Origin: Amycolatopsis oliviviridis
Lineage (GTDB): Bacteria > Actinomycetota > Actinomycetes > Mycobacteriales > Pseudonocardiaceae
Assembly: GCF_014654365.1 (NCBI RefSeq)
Contig: NZ_BNAY01000005.1
Span: 310,001-374,000 of the forward strand
Reading direction: 5' to 3'
DNA length: 64,000 nt
Positions 7,406 through 16,223 of the stretch are shown one piece after another (position 1 is the first letter of the stretch; every line of letters starts with the position of its first letter). Below the pieces are notes generated by a model. That model had not been told where the DNA came from. It saw only the letters and a program-made list of their open reading frames with translations, and searched no databases. The position numbers and the translations under genes were made by a program.

Positions 7406-8032
7406 ATGGGGGATCTCAACACCGACCTCGCCGACCTGCGTGCCGCCGTCGCGGAACAGGTGCCGGAGGAGGTGGCGCCGGTGCTCAAGGCCGACCGGGA
7501 GAAGTTCGTCGGACTGGTCGTCGAGGCGGCGGTGAAGCCGGGCACGGCGATGCCGGACTTCACGCTGCCGGACGCCGGCGGCGCGCGGGTCCGGGTCGCG
7601 GAGGGGCCCGCGGTCGTGGTGTTCTACCGCGGCGCGTGGTGCCCGTACTGCAACCTCGCCCTGCGCGCCTATCGGCGGGAACTACTGCCCGAGCTGGAGA
7701 ATCTGGGCGTGAAGCTGGTCGCGGTCAGCCCGCAGCTGCCGGACGACTCGCTGTCCACAAAGGATCTTGAGTTCACCGTTCTGTCCGATGTGGACAACAA
7801 GCTCGGGCGCGAGCTCGGCATCACGTTCCGCCAGGACCCGGAGATCAAGCCGACCTTCGACGCGCTCATCGGCGACGTCGAGAAGATCAACGGCGCGCGG
7901 GAGTGGGAGCTGCCGTACCCGACCGTCCTGGTCGTGGACGGCGAGGGTGTCATCCGCTACATCGATGTCCACCCGGACTACACCACCCGCACCGACCCGG
8001 CCGACATCCTGGCCGCCGTGAAGGCCCTGTAG
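7406..8032 (+). CDS. Peroxiredoxin-like (AhpC/TSA) thiol protein
   Basis: A 208-aa redoxin-fold protein. After an N-terminal helical region, residues 50-75 carry PGTAMPDFTLPDAGG and the thiol motif YRGAWCPYCNLAL, a C-P-Y-C pair rather than the single peroxidatic Cys of classical AhpC. This pattern fits the AhpC/TSA-like group reduced through a CxxC pair. The role is probably peroxide or electrophile detoxification in the cytoplasm. AAAGGAG precedes the ATG. Divergent TetR control suggests induction by a small reactive compound. Confidence 0.88.
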   Translation: MGDLNTDLADLRAAVAEQVPEEVAPVLKADREKFVGLVVEAAVKPGTAMPDFTLPDAGGARVRVAEGPAVVVFYRGAWCPYCNLALRAYRRELLPELENLGVKLVAVSPQLPDDSLSTKDLEFTVLSDVDNKLGRELGITFRQDPEIKPTFDALIGDVEKINGAREWELPYPTVLVVDGEGVIRYIDVHPDYTTRTDPADILAAVKAL

Positions 8033-8034
8033 AA

Positions 8035-8089
8035 GCGCGTGAAGGCCCCCTTCCCTCGGCTCAGCCGAGGGAAGGGGGCCTTCACGCGC
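8035..8089. repeat. Intergenic palindrome, family A, copy 2 (perfect, 27-bp arms)
   Basis: The arms are perfectly complementary over 27 nt around a single central base at 8062. The core GTGAAGGCCCCCTTC is identical to copies 1 and 3. It fills almost all of the 67 nt between the convergent peroxiredoxin-like and leuA genes, a position suited to a bidirectional terminator. Confidence 0.9.
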
Positions 8090-8099
8090 GAAGCGAAAG

Positions 8100-9857
8100 C
8101 TACCGGTTCGCCCGGTTCACCGCCGAGACGACGGCCCGCAGCGAGGCGGTCACGATCGACGGGTCGATCCCGATGCCCCAGTAGACCCGGTCCGAGATCG
8201 CGCACTCGATGTACGACGCCGCCCGCGCGTCGTCGCCCGGCGAGAGCGTGTGCTCGCTGTAGTCCAGCAGCCGCAGGTCGAACCCGACGGTCGACAGCGC
8301 GTCGAAGAAGGCCGCGATCGGGCCGTTCCCGGTCCCGGTGACCTCGTGCTCGTCGCCCTCGACCCGCACGGTGGCGGTGATGTCGTACTCGCCGTCACCG
8401 TTGTCCCGTACGTGCTGGCGGACCAGCTCCAGCGGTGTCTTCAGCTCCAGGTACTCGGCCGAGAACGCGTTCCACATCGTGGCCGGGTCGACCTCGCCGC
8501 CCTCGGTGTCGGTGTGCCGCTGGACGACCTTCGAGAACTCGATCTGCAGGCGCCGCGGCAGGTCGAGCTGGTGCTCGGCCTTCATGATGTAGGCGACGCC
8601 GCCCTTGCCGGACTGCGAGTTCACCCGGATCACGGCCTCGTAGTTGCGGCCGATGTCCTTCGGGTCGATCGGCAGGTACGGGACCTCCCACGGGTGCTCG
8701 TCGACCGGTGTCCCCGCCTTGTCGGCGGCGGCCTTCAGCGCGTCGAGACCCTTGTTGATCGCGTCCTGGTGGCTGCCGGAGAACGCGGTGAACACCAGGT
8801 CGCCCGCCCACGGGCTGCGTTCGTGCACCGGCAGCTGGTTGCAGTATTCGACGGTCCGCTTGATCTCGTCCATGTCGGAGAAGTCGATCTGCGGGTCGAC
8901 ACCCTGGCTGTAGAGGTTCATGCCCAGCGCGACCAGGTCGACGTTGCCGGTGCGCTCGCCGTTGCCGAACAGGCAGCCTTCGATCCGGTCCGCGCCGGCC
9001 TGGAAGCCCAGTTCGGCGGCGGCGATGCCGGTGCCGCGGTCGTTGTGCGGGTGCAGCGACAGGATCACCGAGTCGCGGCGCTCCAGGTTCCGGTGCATCC
9101 ACTCGATCGAGTCGGCGTAGACGTTCGGCGACGCCATCTCGACGGTGGCAGGCAGGTTCAGGATGACCGGCTTCTCCGGCGTCGGCTGCCAGATCTCGGT
9201 GATCGTGTTGCAGACCTCGAGCGCGTAGGACAGCTCGGTGCCGGTGTAGGACTCCGGGGAGTACTGGAAGCGGAAGTCGGTGTCCGGCTGCTTCGCCGCG
9301 TAGTCGACGACCAGCTCGGCCGCCTGCGAAGCGATCTTCGTGATGCCGATGCGCTCTTCACGGAATACGACACGACGCTGCAGGATCGACGTCGAGTTGT
9401 AGATGTGGACGATCGCGCGCGGCGCGCCTTCGAGGGCCTTGAAGGTGCGCTCGATCAGCTCCGGACGGCACTGGGTCAGCACCTGGATGCTGACGTCGTC
9501 CGGGATGGCGCCTTCGTCGATGATCTCGCGGACGAAGTCGAAGTCCGTCTGCGACGCCGCCGGGAAACCGACCTCGATCTCCTTGTAGCCCATGCGGACC
9601 AGCAGGTCGAAGAACTTGCGCTTGCGCGCGGGCGACATCGGGTCGATCAGGGCCTGGTTTCCGTCGCGCAGGTCGACCGCGCACCACAGCGGGGCGGTGT
9701 CGATGCGCTTGTCCGGCCAGGTGCGGTCGGGCAGTGCGATGTCCTCGACCAGGTCGTACCAGGGGCGATAGCGGTGTACGGGCATCGAAGTGCCGCGCTG
9801 GGTGTTCCACGAAGCCTGCTCGGAAGGGGCAGGACGAGTGGGTTTACGGATGCTCAT
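8100..9857 (-). CDS. leuA: 2-isopropylmalate synthase
   Basis: First committed step of leucine synthesis: condenses acetyl-CoA with 2-oxoisovalerate to 2-isopropylmalate. At 585 aa it is the long actinobacterial LeuA. The TIM-barrel domain shows the metal/substrate motif DLRDGNQALIDPM and HPHNDRGTG; the C-terminal LeuA dimer domain (about 450-585) is the leucine feedback site (ITATVRVEGDEHEVTGTGNG). The ATG at 9857 gives MSIRKPTRP and is preceded by CAGGAGAA. A leucine leader peptide with an 11-bp hairpin lies upstream, so attenuation is probable. It stands alone, as in other actinobacteria. Confidence 0.97.
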   Translation of the reverse strand: MSIRKPTRPAPSEQASWNTQRGTSMPVHRYRPWYDLVEDIALPDRTWPDKRIDTAPLWCAVDLRDGNQALIDPMSPARKRKFFDLLVRMGYKEIEVGFPAASQTDFDFVREIIDEGAIPDDVSIQVLTQCRPELIERTFKALEGAPRAIVHIYNSTSILQRRVVFREERIGITKIASQAAELVVDYAAKQPDTDFRFQYSPESYTGTELSYALEVCNTITEIWQPTPEKPVILNLPATVEMASPNVYADSIEWMHRNLERRDSVILSLHPHNDRGTGIAAAELGFQAGADRIEGCLFGNGERTGNVDLVALGMNLYSQGVDPQIDFSDMDEIKRTVEYCNQLPVHERSPWAGDLVFTAFSGSHQDAINKGLDALKAAADKAGTPVDEHPWEVPYLPIDPKDIGRNYEAVIRVNSQSGKGGVAYIMKAEHQLDLPRRLQIEFSKVVQRHTDTEGGEVDPATMWNAFSAEYLELKTPLELVRQHVRDNGDGEYDITATVRVEGDEHEVTGTGNGPIAAFFDALSTVGFDLRLLDYSEHTLSPGDDARAASYIECAISDRVYWGIGIDPSIVTASLRAVVSAVNRANR

Positions 9858-9909
9858 GAGGGGACGGTTCTCCTGAAGAATCGGGTGCGACGACCGGCAC
9901 CACGAAGCC

Positions 9910-9947
9910 CCGCGACGGGGAGCCGGTCCGATCAGGCCCCGTCGCGG
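9910..9947 (-). promoter_or_regulatory. leuA attenuator hairpin
   Basis: Perfect 11-bp arms, CCGCGACGGGG and CCCCGTCGCGG, enclose 16 nt. The 5' arm on the mRNA overlaps the end of the leucine leader reading frame, so ribosome position on the Leu codons would decide whether the hairpin forms. Confidence 0.65.
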
Positions 9948-9973
9948 CAGCGAAGCAGGAGAGCTCGAGCCAC
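9932..9973 (-). CDS. leuL: leuA leader peptide (13 aa, three consecutive Leu codons)
   Basis: The frame encodes MARALLLRCRDGA and starts with GTG. The Leu codons CTC-CTG-CTT are adjacent, the signature of a leucine attenuator, and actinobacterial leuA genes are known to carry such leaders. AAGGTGG lies just upstream; it could serve as RBS, or TAAGGT as a -10 for a leaderless mRNA. The peptide ends 74 nt before leuA, inside the first arm of the attenuator hairpin. Confidence 0.7.
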   Translation of the reverse strand: MARALLLRCRDGA

Positions 9974-10101
9974 GACGCCACCTTAACCGCGAGATCGCCC
10001 GGAAGGAAACCCGGGCCGCGATCGAACCGTGACTCAAGTGGCGCCCATTCGGGTTACTCACGGGTAGCAATCGGACCAGGGAGCGTGCCACACTGCCCGG
10101 C

Positions 10102-10467
10102 ATGGGCGAGCACGCTGAAGAGAAGGAAACCGCTGATCAGGCGACCCGGCGCAAGGTCGACTGGCGGGCCGGGAGCGGCCGCGCGGCGGGGATACTGGCG
10201 AGCGTCGTCCGCTGGGTCGGACTGATCTTCGCGGCGATCCTGGTGCTGCACGTCGTCTTCGTGATCGGTGAGGCGAACTCCGACAACGGCATCGTCTCGT
10301 TCGTCCGCGGCTGGGCCGACGGGCTCCTGCTGGGCTTCAAGGATCTCTTCATGCCCGAGGACGCCAAACTCCGCGTGCTGATCAACTACGGCATCGCCGC
10401 GGTCTTCTGGATGGTGGTCACGGGGATTCTCGCGAAGATCATCCGCCGCGTCGGCGGTTCCGCTTAG
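10102..10467 (+). CDS. Small membrane protein, unknown function
   Basis: 121 aa with a charged cytoplasmic N-terminus (about 35 aa) and two clear membrane segments, GLIFAAILVLHVVFVIG and YGIAAVFWMVVTGILAKII, separated by a loop with the motif GWADGLLLGFKDLF. I do not recognise a named family; similar short proteins occur widely in actinobacteria. It is divergent from leuA and ends 23 nt before cheB. Nothing in the sequence gives a function. Confidence 0.75.
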   Translation: MGEHAEEKETADQATRRKVDWRAGSGRAAGILASVVRWVGLIFAAILVLHVVFVIGEANSDNGIVSFVRGWADGLLLGFKDLFMPEDAKLRVLINYGIAAVFWMVVTGILAKIIRRVGGSA

Positions 10468-10490
10468 CCTCTGAGCACTACCCTTGGACC

Positions 10491-11090
10491 ATGCCCGGCC
10501 GCCTTGAGTCGACGGCCTACCAGATCGTCGCCATCGGGACCTCGGCGGGCGGAGTCAAGGCACTCGTCAGGGTGCTGGGGGACTTGCCCGCCGATTTTCC
10601 CGTGCCCGTGGTCATCGTCCAGCACCTCGATCCCCACCACGACACGATTCTCGCCGAGCTCCTCGACCGGCGGTCACGGTTGCGGGTGAAGCTGGCCGAG
10701 GACGGCGAGCTGGCCGAGCCGGGTGCCGCCTATCTCGCGCCGCCGGACCGGCATCTCCTGGTCGAGACCGGCGGCAGGCTCGTCCTGTCGAAGAGCGACA
10801 AGGTCAGATTCGTCCGGCCATCGGCCGATCTGCTGTTCGAGTCCGTCGCGGAGGTTTACGGGCCGGCGGCCCTGTTCTGCGTGCTGACCGGTACCGGTTT
10901 CGACGGCTCGAAGGGTGCGAAGGCGGCGACGTCCCGTGAAGGTACCGTGGTCGCCGAAGATCCGAGCACCGCAGAATTCAAAGGTATGCCACAAGCCGTG
11001 GTGAATGCCGTGGCGGTCGACCTGGTGCTGCCGCTGAACGACATCGCGGGTGCGCTGGTGGCCTTGATAGAAGGAACTAGATCACTGTGA
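10491..11090 (+). CDS. CheB-type protein-glutamate methylesterase (catalytic domain only)
   Basis: 199 aa, the catalytic domain of CheB without a response-regulator receiver domain. The catalytic triad is visible: Ser in IGTSAGGVKAL, His in VIVQHLDPHHD, and Asp in LTGTGFDGSKG. In chemotaxis it demethylates receptor glutamates, but no receptors, CheA or flagellar genes are present here. It overlaps the CheR gene by 4 nt (GTGA), so the pair is co-translated. A role in a non-chemotactic sensory system is inferred. Confidence 0.92.
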   Translation: MPGRLESTAYQIVAIGTSAGGVKALVRVLGDLPADFPVPVVIVQHLDPHHDTILAELLDRRSRLRVKLAEDGELAEPGAAYLAPPDRHLLVETGGRLVLSKSDKVRFVRPSADLLFESVAEVYGPAALFCVLTGTGFDGSKGAKAATSREGTVVAEDPSTAEFKGMPQAVVNAVAVDLVLPLNDIAGALVALIEGTRSL

Positions 11091-12946
11091 CCGCGCAAGA
11101 CGGCGAAGTCGAAGACGAGCAAGACCTCGAATCCTTGCTGACCTTCATCAGGGACTCACGAGGTTTCGATTTCACCGGTTACAAACGAACCTCTCTCGCG
11201 CGTCGGATCCGCAAACGGATGCAGACCGTGAACTTCGAGCGATACCCGGATTACCGGGATTTCCTGGAGATCAACGCGGAAGAGTTCCAGGAACTCTTCA
11301 ACACCATTTTGATCAATGTCACCAGTTTCTTCCGGGATCCCGCGGCCTGGCATTACCTCCAGACGGTCGTCGTCCCCGAACTGATCGAGCGGGCCGGTCC
11401 CGGCGAAGAGATCCGGATCTGGAGCGCCGGATGTTCGAGTGGCGAGGAGGCGTACACCCTCGCGATCCTTTTCGCCGAGCAACTCGGCATCGAGGCGTGC
11501 ACCAAACAGGTCAAGATCTACGGCACCGATGTCGACGAAGAAGCCCTGCGCGAGGCCAGGGCGGGGGTGTACCCCCTCAAGGCGCTGGAGAAGCTCCCCG
11601 ACGAGTTGAAGACGAAGTACTTCGAACCGAACGGGGCCATGTTCGCCTTCCGCCGGGATCTCCGCCGCCGGGTGATCTTCGGCAGGCACGACATCACCCG
11701 TGACGCGCCGATCTCCCGGGTCGACCTGCTGGTCTGCCGCAACACCCTGATGTACTTCAACGTCGAGGCGCAGGCGAAGATCATCGAACGGTTCCACTTC
11801 GCGCTCAACGAGGGTGGCTACCTGTTCCTCGGCAAGGCCGAGATGCTGCTCGCCGACGGTTCCCGGTTCGAGGTGACCGACATGCGCAACCGGGTGTTCA
11901 AGGTCCAGACGAGCCCGGGTATGGGCCTGGGGCTGACGCCGAGGGCGACGCGGTTCGATCCCCGGACGGCCGCCGGGACGGAGAAGATCAACCGGCGCCA
12001 GGTGGTCGAGCTGGCGCTGGCGGCCTCTCCCGACGCGGTGCTGGGCATCGACCGCGACGGCATGGTCGTGTTGATAAACGGAGCGGCGAGACTGCAGTTC
12101 GGGCTCTCCTCCCACAAGGTGGGCACGCCCTTCCGCGATCTGGAGATCTCCTACCAGCCGATCGAGCTCAGATCCCTGATCGACAAGGCGCACCGGGAAC
12201 GCCGGAGCGTCCGGGTCAACGCCGTGCGGCGGGAGAAGACCGAGGGCGAGACGCAGTACTTCGACATCGTCATCAGGCCACTCCTGACCAGCGAGGGCGA
12301 GGACCTCGGTGTGTCGATCACGTTCATCGACACCACCGAAGCCACCCGGCTCCAGCAGGAGGTCAAGCGGGTACAGGAGGACCTCGCGACGGCCTACGCG
12401 GAACTCCAGTCCACCAACGCGGAACTGGAGACCGTCAACGAGGAACTCCAGTCGAGCATCGAGGAACTGGAAACCACCAACGAGGAACTCCAGTCCACCA
12501 ACGAGGAGCTCGAGACCACGAACGAGGAACTCCAGTCGGGCAACGAGGAACTCGAAACGATGAACGAGGAGATGCGGATCCGCACGGCGGAACTGGGCGA
12601 GGCCCGCACTTTCCTCGAAGGAGTGCTTTCCAGCGTCGCCGCCGGCGTGGTCGTCCTCGACAGCGATCTCCTGGTGCGCAGCTGGAACCGGGGCGCGGAG
12701 GACCTGTGGGGAATGCGCGCCGACGAGGTCTACGGCGTGGAGTTCTTCACCCTCGACTTCGGCCTGCCGACCGAAGAGCTTCGCGAGATGGTCGAGCTCT
12801 GCAACGAGACCGGGCACCGTGCCGTGCCCGCTCAGACCGACGCGGTGGACCGGAAGGGGAGGGCGTTCGCCGCCACGGTCAGCTGCTCGCCGTTGAGCGG
12901 ACCGGGCAGCGGCGTCGTACTGCTCATGGAGAAGCGACGGGAATGA
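11087..12946 (+). CDS. CheR methyltransferase with coiled coil and PAS domains
   Basis: 619 aa. Residues 1-275 form a CheR SAM-dependent methyltransferase (FDFTGYKRTSLARRIRKRM; IWSAGCSSGEEAYTLA as SAM loop; DLLVCRNTLMYF). A PAS domain follows (about 300-420). Residues 430-505 are an unusually regular heptad-like coiled coil built from repeats such as LQSTNEELETTNEEL, and a second PAS domain ends the protein. This CheR-PAS-coiled-coil layout is known from CheB/CheR fusions that signal through a histidine kinase. No kinase is adjacent; GAF-ANTAR proteins follow. Confidence 0.93.
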   Translation: MTAQDGEVEDEQDLESLLTFIRDSRGFDFTGYKRTSLARRIRKRMQTVNFERYPDYRDFLEINAEEFQELFNTILINVTSFFRDPAAWHYLQTVVVPELIERAGPGEEIRIWSAGCSSGEEAYTLAILFAEQLGIEACTKQVKIYGTDVDEEALREARAGVYPLKALEKLPDELKTKYFEPNGAMFAFRRDLRRRVIFGRHDITRDAPISRVDLLVCRNTLMYFNVEAQAKIIERFHFALNEGGYLFLGKAEMLLADGSRFEVTDMRNRVFKVQTSPGMGLGLTPRATRFDPRTAAGTEKINRRQVVELALAASPDAVLGIDRDGMVVLINGAARLQFGLSSHKVGTPFRDLEISYQPIELRSLIDKAHRERRSVRVNAVRREKTEGETQYFDIVIRPLLTSEGEDLGVSITFIDTTEATRLQQEVKRVQEDLATAYAELQSTNAELETVNEELQSSIEELETTNEELQSTNEELETTNEELQSGNEELETMNEEMRIRTAELGEARTFLEGVLSSVAAGVVVLDSDLLVRSWNRGAEDLWGMRADEVYGVEFFTLDFGLPTEELREMVELCNETGHRAVPAQTDAVDRKGRAFAATVSCSPLSGPGSGVVLLMEKRRE

Positions 12947-12964
12947 GTTCCGTGCCGCGCGGGA

Positions 12965-13720
12965 TCACCGACGGCGGCCCGCTTTGACGGGCCTCGGAAG
13001 GGGTGCGGTGAGTTCGTCGACCGTGAGGTGGCGGCGCATCAGCGACGCGCACAGCTCACCGATCTTCATGTTGTGGCTGCGGGCGTACCGGCGCAGCAAC
13101 AGGAAAGCCGCCTCCGGGCTGATCTCCAGCCGGGCGGACACCAGGCCCTTGGCCTGTTCGATGATCACCCGGCTGGTCAGCGCCCCTTGAAGCTGCTCTG
13201 AGGTCGTGGTCAGCCCGGTGATCGCGCGGTGGTTGAGCATGCCGATCGTCGCGACGTCGGCGAGCGCGTGCGCGACCCGCAGATCCGTCGTCGGCAGCAT
13301 CGCGGTCTCCGTGGTCAGGATCGTCACCGTGCCGAGGAAGTCCTCGCGACGGCTGAGCGGGAACGCGTGGACCGACCGGTAGCCGAGGGAAAGCGCGGCC
13401 GGGGACAGCCGGGGCCATCGGGTCGTCGCTTCGTCGAAAAGCACGTTGACCGATTCCCCGCCGTCCCGGCTGTCGACGCCGGGGCCCTCCTCGGCGAGGA
13501 TCCGGTCGAGCGGTGATCTTCCGAGCCTTTCGTCGGTGTTCACCACCACCGGGTGGGTGGCGCGGTCACCGGCAGCTGAGAGGTGGACCGACGACGAGGC
13601 GACGAGCTGGGTGTACCGATCCGCCACACAGAGCCAGTAGCTCGCCGGATCGAGTGAGGGGACGAGGGTGTCCGCCAGCTCCACCAAGGTGTCGGTGACC
13701 CATCTTTCGCGATTCTGCAT
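12965..13720 (-). CDS. GAF and ANTAR domain RNA-binding antitermination regulator
   Basis: 251 aa. The N-terminal GAF domain (about 15-165) senses a small ligand or signal. The ANTAR domain is C-terminal: RVIIEQAKGLVSARLEISPEAAFLLLRRYARS, then IGELCASLM. ANTAR proteins bind paired hairpins in nascent RNA and prevent termination. I use the ATG at 13720 rather than the TTG one codon earlier. It is the first of two ANTAR genes around the CheB/CheR pair and is convergent to cheR. Confidence 0.92.
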   Translation of the reverse strand: MQNRERWVTDTLVELADTLVPSLDPASYWLCVADRYTQLVASSSVHLSAAGDRATHPVVVNTDERLGRSPLDRILAEEGPGVDSRDGGESVNVLFDEATTRWPRLSPAALSLGYRSVHAFPLSRREDFLGTVTILTTETAMLPTTDLRVAHALADVATIGMLNHRAITGLTTTSEQLQGALTSRVIIEQAKGLVSARLEISPEAAFLLLRRYARSHNMKIGELCASLMRRHLTVDELTAPLPRPVKAGRRR

Positions 13721-13867
13721 CAAAGATCGGCCTTCCTGCGTTCGCAGTATCGAGAGGCGTTTTCAAATGGGCAACCAACGCTAGTCCTCTCGGTAAGACC
13801 GGGGAACCCGCGCCACTCAGCCATCCGGGTCACATCCTGGAAAGGGCGGCGAGCGTACCCTCGGCCC

Positions 13868-14758
13868 ATGGGTGACGGCACAGGCGGCCGATACGACCAA
13901 GCGACCCTGCGGAAACTTGTCGAGACCGAACGACGACGTGCGGATCGCGTGGCGAGCGTGGCCCGGCGTCACGAAACCCTGATGGAAACGGCCCCCGAGA
14001 GCATGCGCCCGTTCCACCGGCGGATGGCGGCGCTCCACCGCGCCACCGAGAGCAGGCACCGGGCCGCGGCCGAGCTGCACGCGGGTTACGTCGACGCGGT
14101 GAAAAGCTGGGCCGCGGGGGACGGGCACGCGGGACTTCCCCCGGCGTTCATGACGGCGGTGGCCGAGGCGTCCGGTATCCCCAGCCTCGCGGTCACCTTG
14201 TTCACCAAGGACGAGAGCGGGACGGCGGTCGTCGTCTCCGACACCGTCGCCGCCAGGGCGAACGATCTGGAGTACCTCTTCGGCGAAGGGCCTTCCCGGG
14301 GTACCCCCTTCCAACTGGGGGTCTGCGGCGAGCGGGAACTGATGAGCCGGTGGCCCCGGTTCGGCCCCGCCGCGCGGGAACTCGGGGTCCGGGCGGTGGT
14401 GTCGGCCCGGCTGGGGCTGCCGGAATCACCGCTGGGAAGCCTCATCGCGTATCGGCCCGAACCCGAACCGGACGCCGCGATCGCCCGTTCGGCGAAGGTG
14501 GTGGCCGACGTCCTCACCGACACCGCGTTGCATCCGGGGACGCGGCTCGACGTCGAGGACGGGCTCCCCGTGCATCCGCTGTTCGGTGACAGCGATCTGC
14601 GGGTCGTGGTGCATCAGGCCACGGGAATGGTCATGAACACCCACCAGTGCACCGCCTCGGACGCGCTGGCCCTCATCCGCGCGCACGCCTATTCGCTGGA
14701 CGAGAGCGTCGTCGAGGTCGCCCGCATGATCGTGGACCGGACCACGTCTCTCAACTGA
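13868..14758 (+). CDS. GAF and ANTAR domain regulator (second)
   Basis: 296 aa, with an Arg-rich N-terminal helix (about 1-75), a GAF domain (about 80-215) and an ANTAR domain (about 230-290: VVVHQATGMVMNTHQCTASDALALIRAHAYS, then VARMI). It is divergent from the first GAF-ANTAR gene and not closely similar to it. The targets of an ANTAR protein are hairpin pairs in mRNA leaders, which cannot be assigned here. The ATG at 13868 is the only good start; GGAAAGGG lies about 25 nt upstream. It overlaps the next gene by 8 nt, tail to tail. Confidence 0.88.
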   Translation: MGDGTGGRYDQATLRKLVETERRRADRVASVARRHETLMETAPESMRPFHRRMAALHRATESRHRAAAELHAGYVDAVKSWAAGDGHAGLPPAFMTAVAEASGIPSLAVTLFTKDESGTAVVVSDTVAARANDLEYLFGEGPSRGTPFQLGVCGERELMSRWPRFGPAARELGVRAVVSARLGLPESPLGSLIAYRPEPEPDAAIARSAKVVADVLTDTALHPGTRLDVEDGLPVHPLFGDSDLRVVVHQATGMVMNTHQCTASDALALIRAHAYSLDESVVEVARMIVDRTTSLN

Positions 14759-15344
14759 CGCCGAGCCGTTCGTAAGCCTCGACGGCGGCCTTCGGGTCGT
14801 CGGCCTGGAACTTCACCACGCGGACGGTCTCGGTCGCGCCGAGCGGGCGGGTCACGGTGACCGGCTCGCGCAGTTCGGCGATCAGGTTCGTCTCGTAGAA
14901 ATTGTCGTGACTCAACCAGGTTTCGTCGCGGAACTTCTGCGCCTTGAGCGGGTCGTGGCTCTCCTGCAGATGCCGCAGCGCGGCGACGTTCTCCCGCGGG
15001 ATCCGCACGTCGTAGAACGAGCTCCAGCGCACCCGCACCTCACGCGAGGAGACCACGTGCGGCCGGACGACGGTGCCGGCGTAGATCCCGAACACCAGCA
15101 GCACCGAGTACACGCCCAGGACGAGCAGCGCCACGTCGACGACGATGCCGAAGTCGATCAACCAAAAGAGACCCGCTTCGACGGCGCTCACCACCGCCAT
15201 GACGATGAAGATCGCTTTACCGCTGGAGCCGTACGGCACCGCGACGGCGTCCCCGTCGATGCCGTCCTTGCGGCCTCTCACATACAGCCAAAGCCCGGCC
15301 ATCGTGCGGGATTCGTTGCGGACGAGATTGCGCAAAGCCCCCAT
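14751..15344 (-). CDS. Membrane protein of unknown function
   Basis: 197 aa. A polar N-terminus (YVRGRKDGIDGDAVAVPYG) precedes two or three membrane segments (about 48-66, 68-90), followed by a soluble domain of about 100 aa (RPHVVSSREVRVRWSSFYDVRIPRENVAALR). The layout resembles membrane-anchored proteins with a PH-like C-terminal domain, but I do not recognise a family with confidence. It lies between the ANTAR and XRE genes without clear operon partners. Confidence 0.7.
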   Translation of the reverse strand: MGALRNLVRNESRTMAGLWLYVRGRKDGIDGDAVAVPYGSSGKAIFIVMAVVSAVEAGLFWLIDFGIVVDVALLVLGVYSVLLVFGIYAGTVVRPHVVSSREVRVRWSSFYDVRIPRENVAALRHLQESHDPLKAQKFRDETWLSHDNFYETNLIAELREPVTVTRPLGATETVRVVKFQADDPKAAVEAYERLGVS

Positions 15345-15353
15345 GACCCCAGG

Positions 15354-16193
15354 TTAGCGATCAAACCGGTTCAGGATCTTGAGCGCGTCGGCGGAGCCCG
15401 GGTCCTTCGGCGTGTAGATCTCCAGCCGGTGGCCGGGGCTGTCGGGCTGGAGCCACACCTGATAGTCGACGTCGACCGCGCCGACCGTCGGATGCCGCAG
15501 GAGCATGGCGCCGACGGTGCAGTCGGCGACGTCGCCGGTGGCCCAGAGCGTCGCGAACTCGTCGCTGCGCATGGTCAGTTCGCCGATGAGCCCGGCGAGG
15601 CGGGCGTCGGTGGGATACCGGCCCGCGGTCAGCCGCAGGTAGGCGACGTGGACGCGGGCGAGTTCGGCCCAGTTGCCGAACAGGTTCCTGGTGAGCGGGT
15701 CGAGGAAGAACATCCGCGGCACGGACGGCCGTCGCCCGGGATCCGCCGGTGAAGCGAAGTCGACGTGTTCGGCGGTGAGCGCGTGCCCCGCGCGGTTCCA
15801 CGCGAGGACGTCGCCGCGCCTGCCGAGCACGACGGCGGGCACGGATTCGGCGAGGTTCTCCAGCAGCGCGAGGACGCGGGGATGCGGGTCCTCCGGGCCG
15901 GGGTCGGACAGTTCCGGGAGCGAGGACCGCCGGGCGAGGTTGTGCAGGTGCACGGTTTCGACGTCGTCGAGCCGGAGGACGCGGGCGAGCGCGTCGAGCA
16001 CTTGCTGTGAAGCGGTTTCGGCCAGCCCCTGCTCCAGCCGCGTGTAATACCCGGCGCTCACCCCGGCGAGCTGGGCGAGTTCCTCGCGGCGCAGGCCGGG
16101 CACGCGGCGGGAGGTGCCGTAGGTGCGCAGGCCGATCTCGGCGGGGGTCACCCGGTCACGACGGCTCTTGAGGTACACGCCGAGGCTTTCCAT
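15354..16193 (-). CDS. XRE-family regulator with MmyB-like ligand domain
   Basis: 279 aa. The N-terminal HTH (about 1-80) reads GLRREELAQLAGVSAGYYTRLEQG, the hallmark of the MmyB-like group. The C-terminal PAS-like domain (about 100-270) binds fatty acid-like ligands in characterised members and contains VLAWNRAGHALTAEH, PSVPRMFFLDP and WATGDVAD. I start at the ATG at 16193; longer in-frame starts have no domain support. It is divergent from an MFS exporter, with an unusual double GGGTGTACCC site between the two. Confidence 0.93.
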   Translation of the reverse strand: MESLGVYLKSRRDRVTPAEIGLRTYGTSRRVPGLRREELAQLAGVSAGYYTRLEQGLAETASQQVLDALARVLRLDDVETVHLHNLARRSSLPELSDPGPEDPHPRVLALLENLAESVPAVVLGRRGDVLAWNRAGHALTAEHVDFASPADPGRRPSVPRMFFLDPLTRNLFGNWAELARVHVAYLRLTAGRYPTDARLAGLIGELTMRSDEFATLWATGDVADCTVGAMLLRHPTVGAVDVDYQVWLQPDSPGHRLEIYTPKDPGSADALKILNRFDR

Positions 16194-16223
16194 GACTCCG
16201 AGCGTAGGTTCGTTCGGGGTCGC

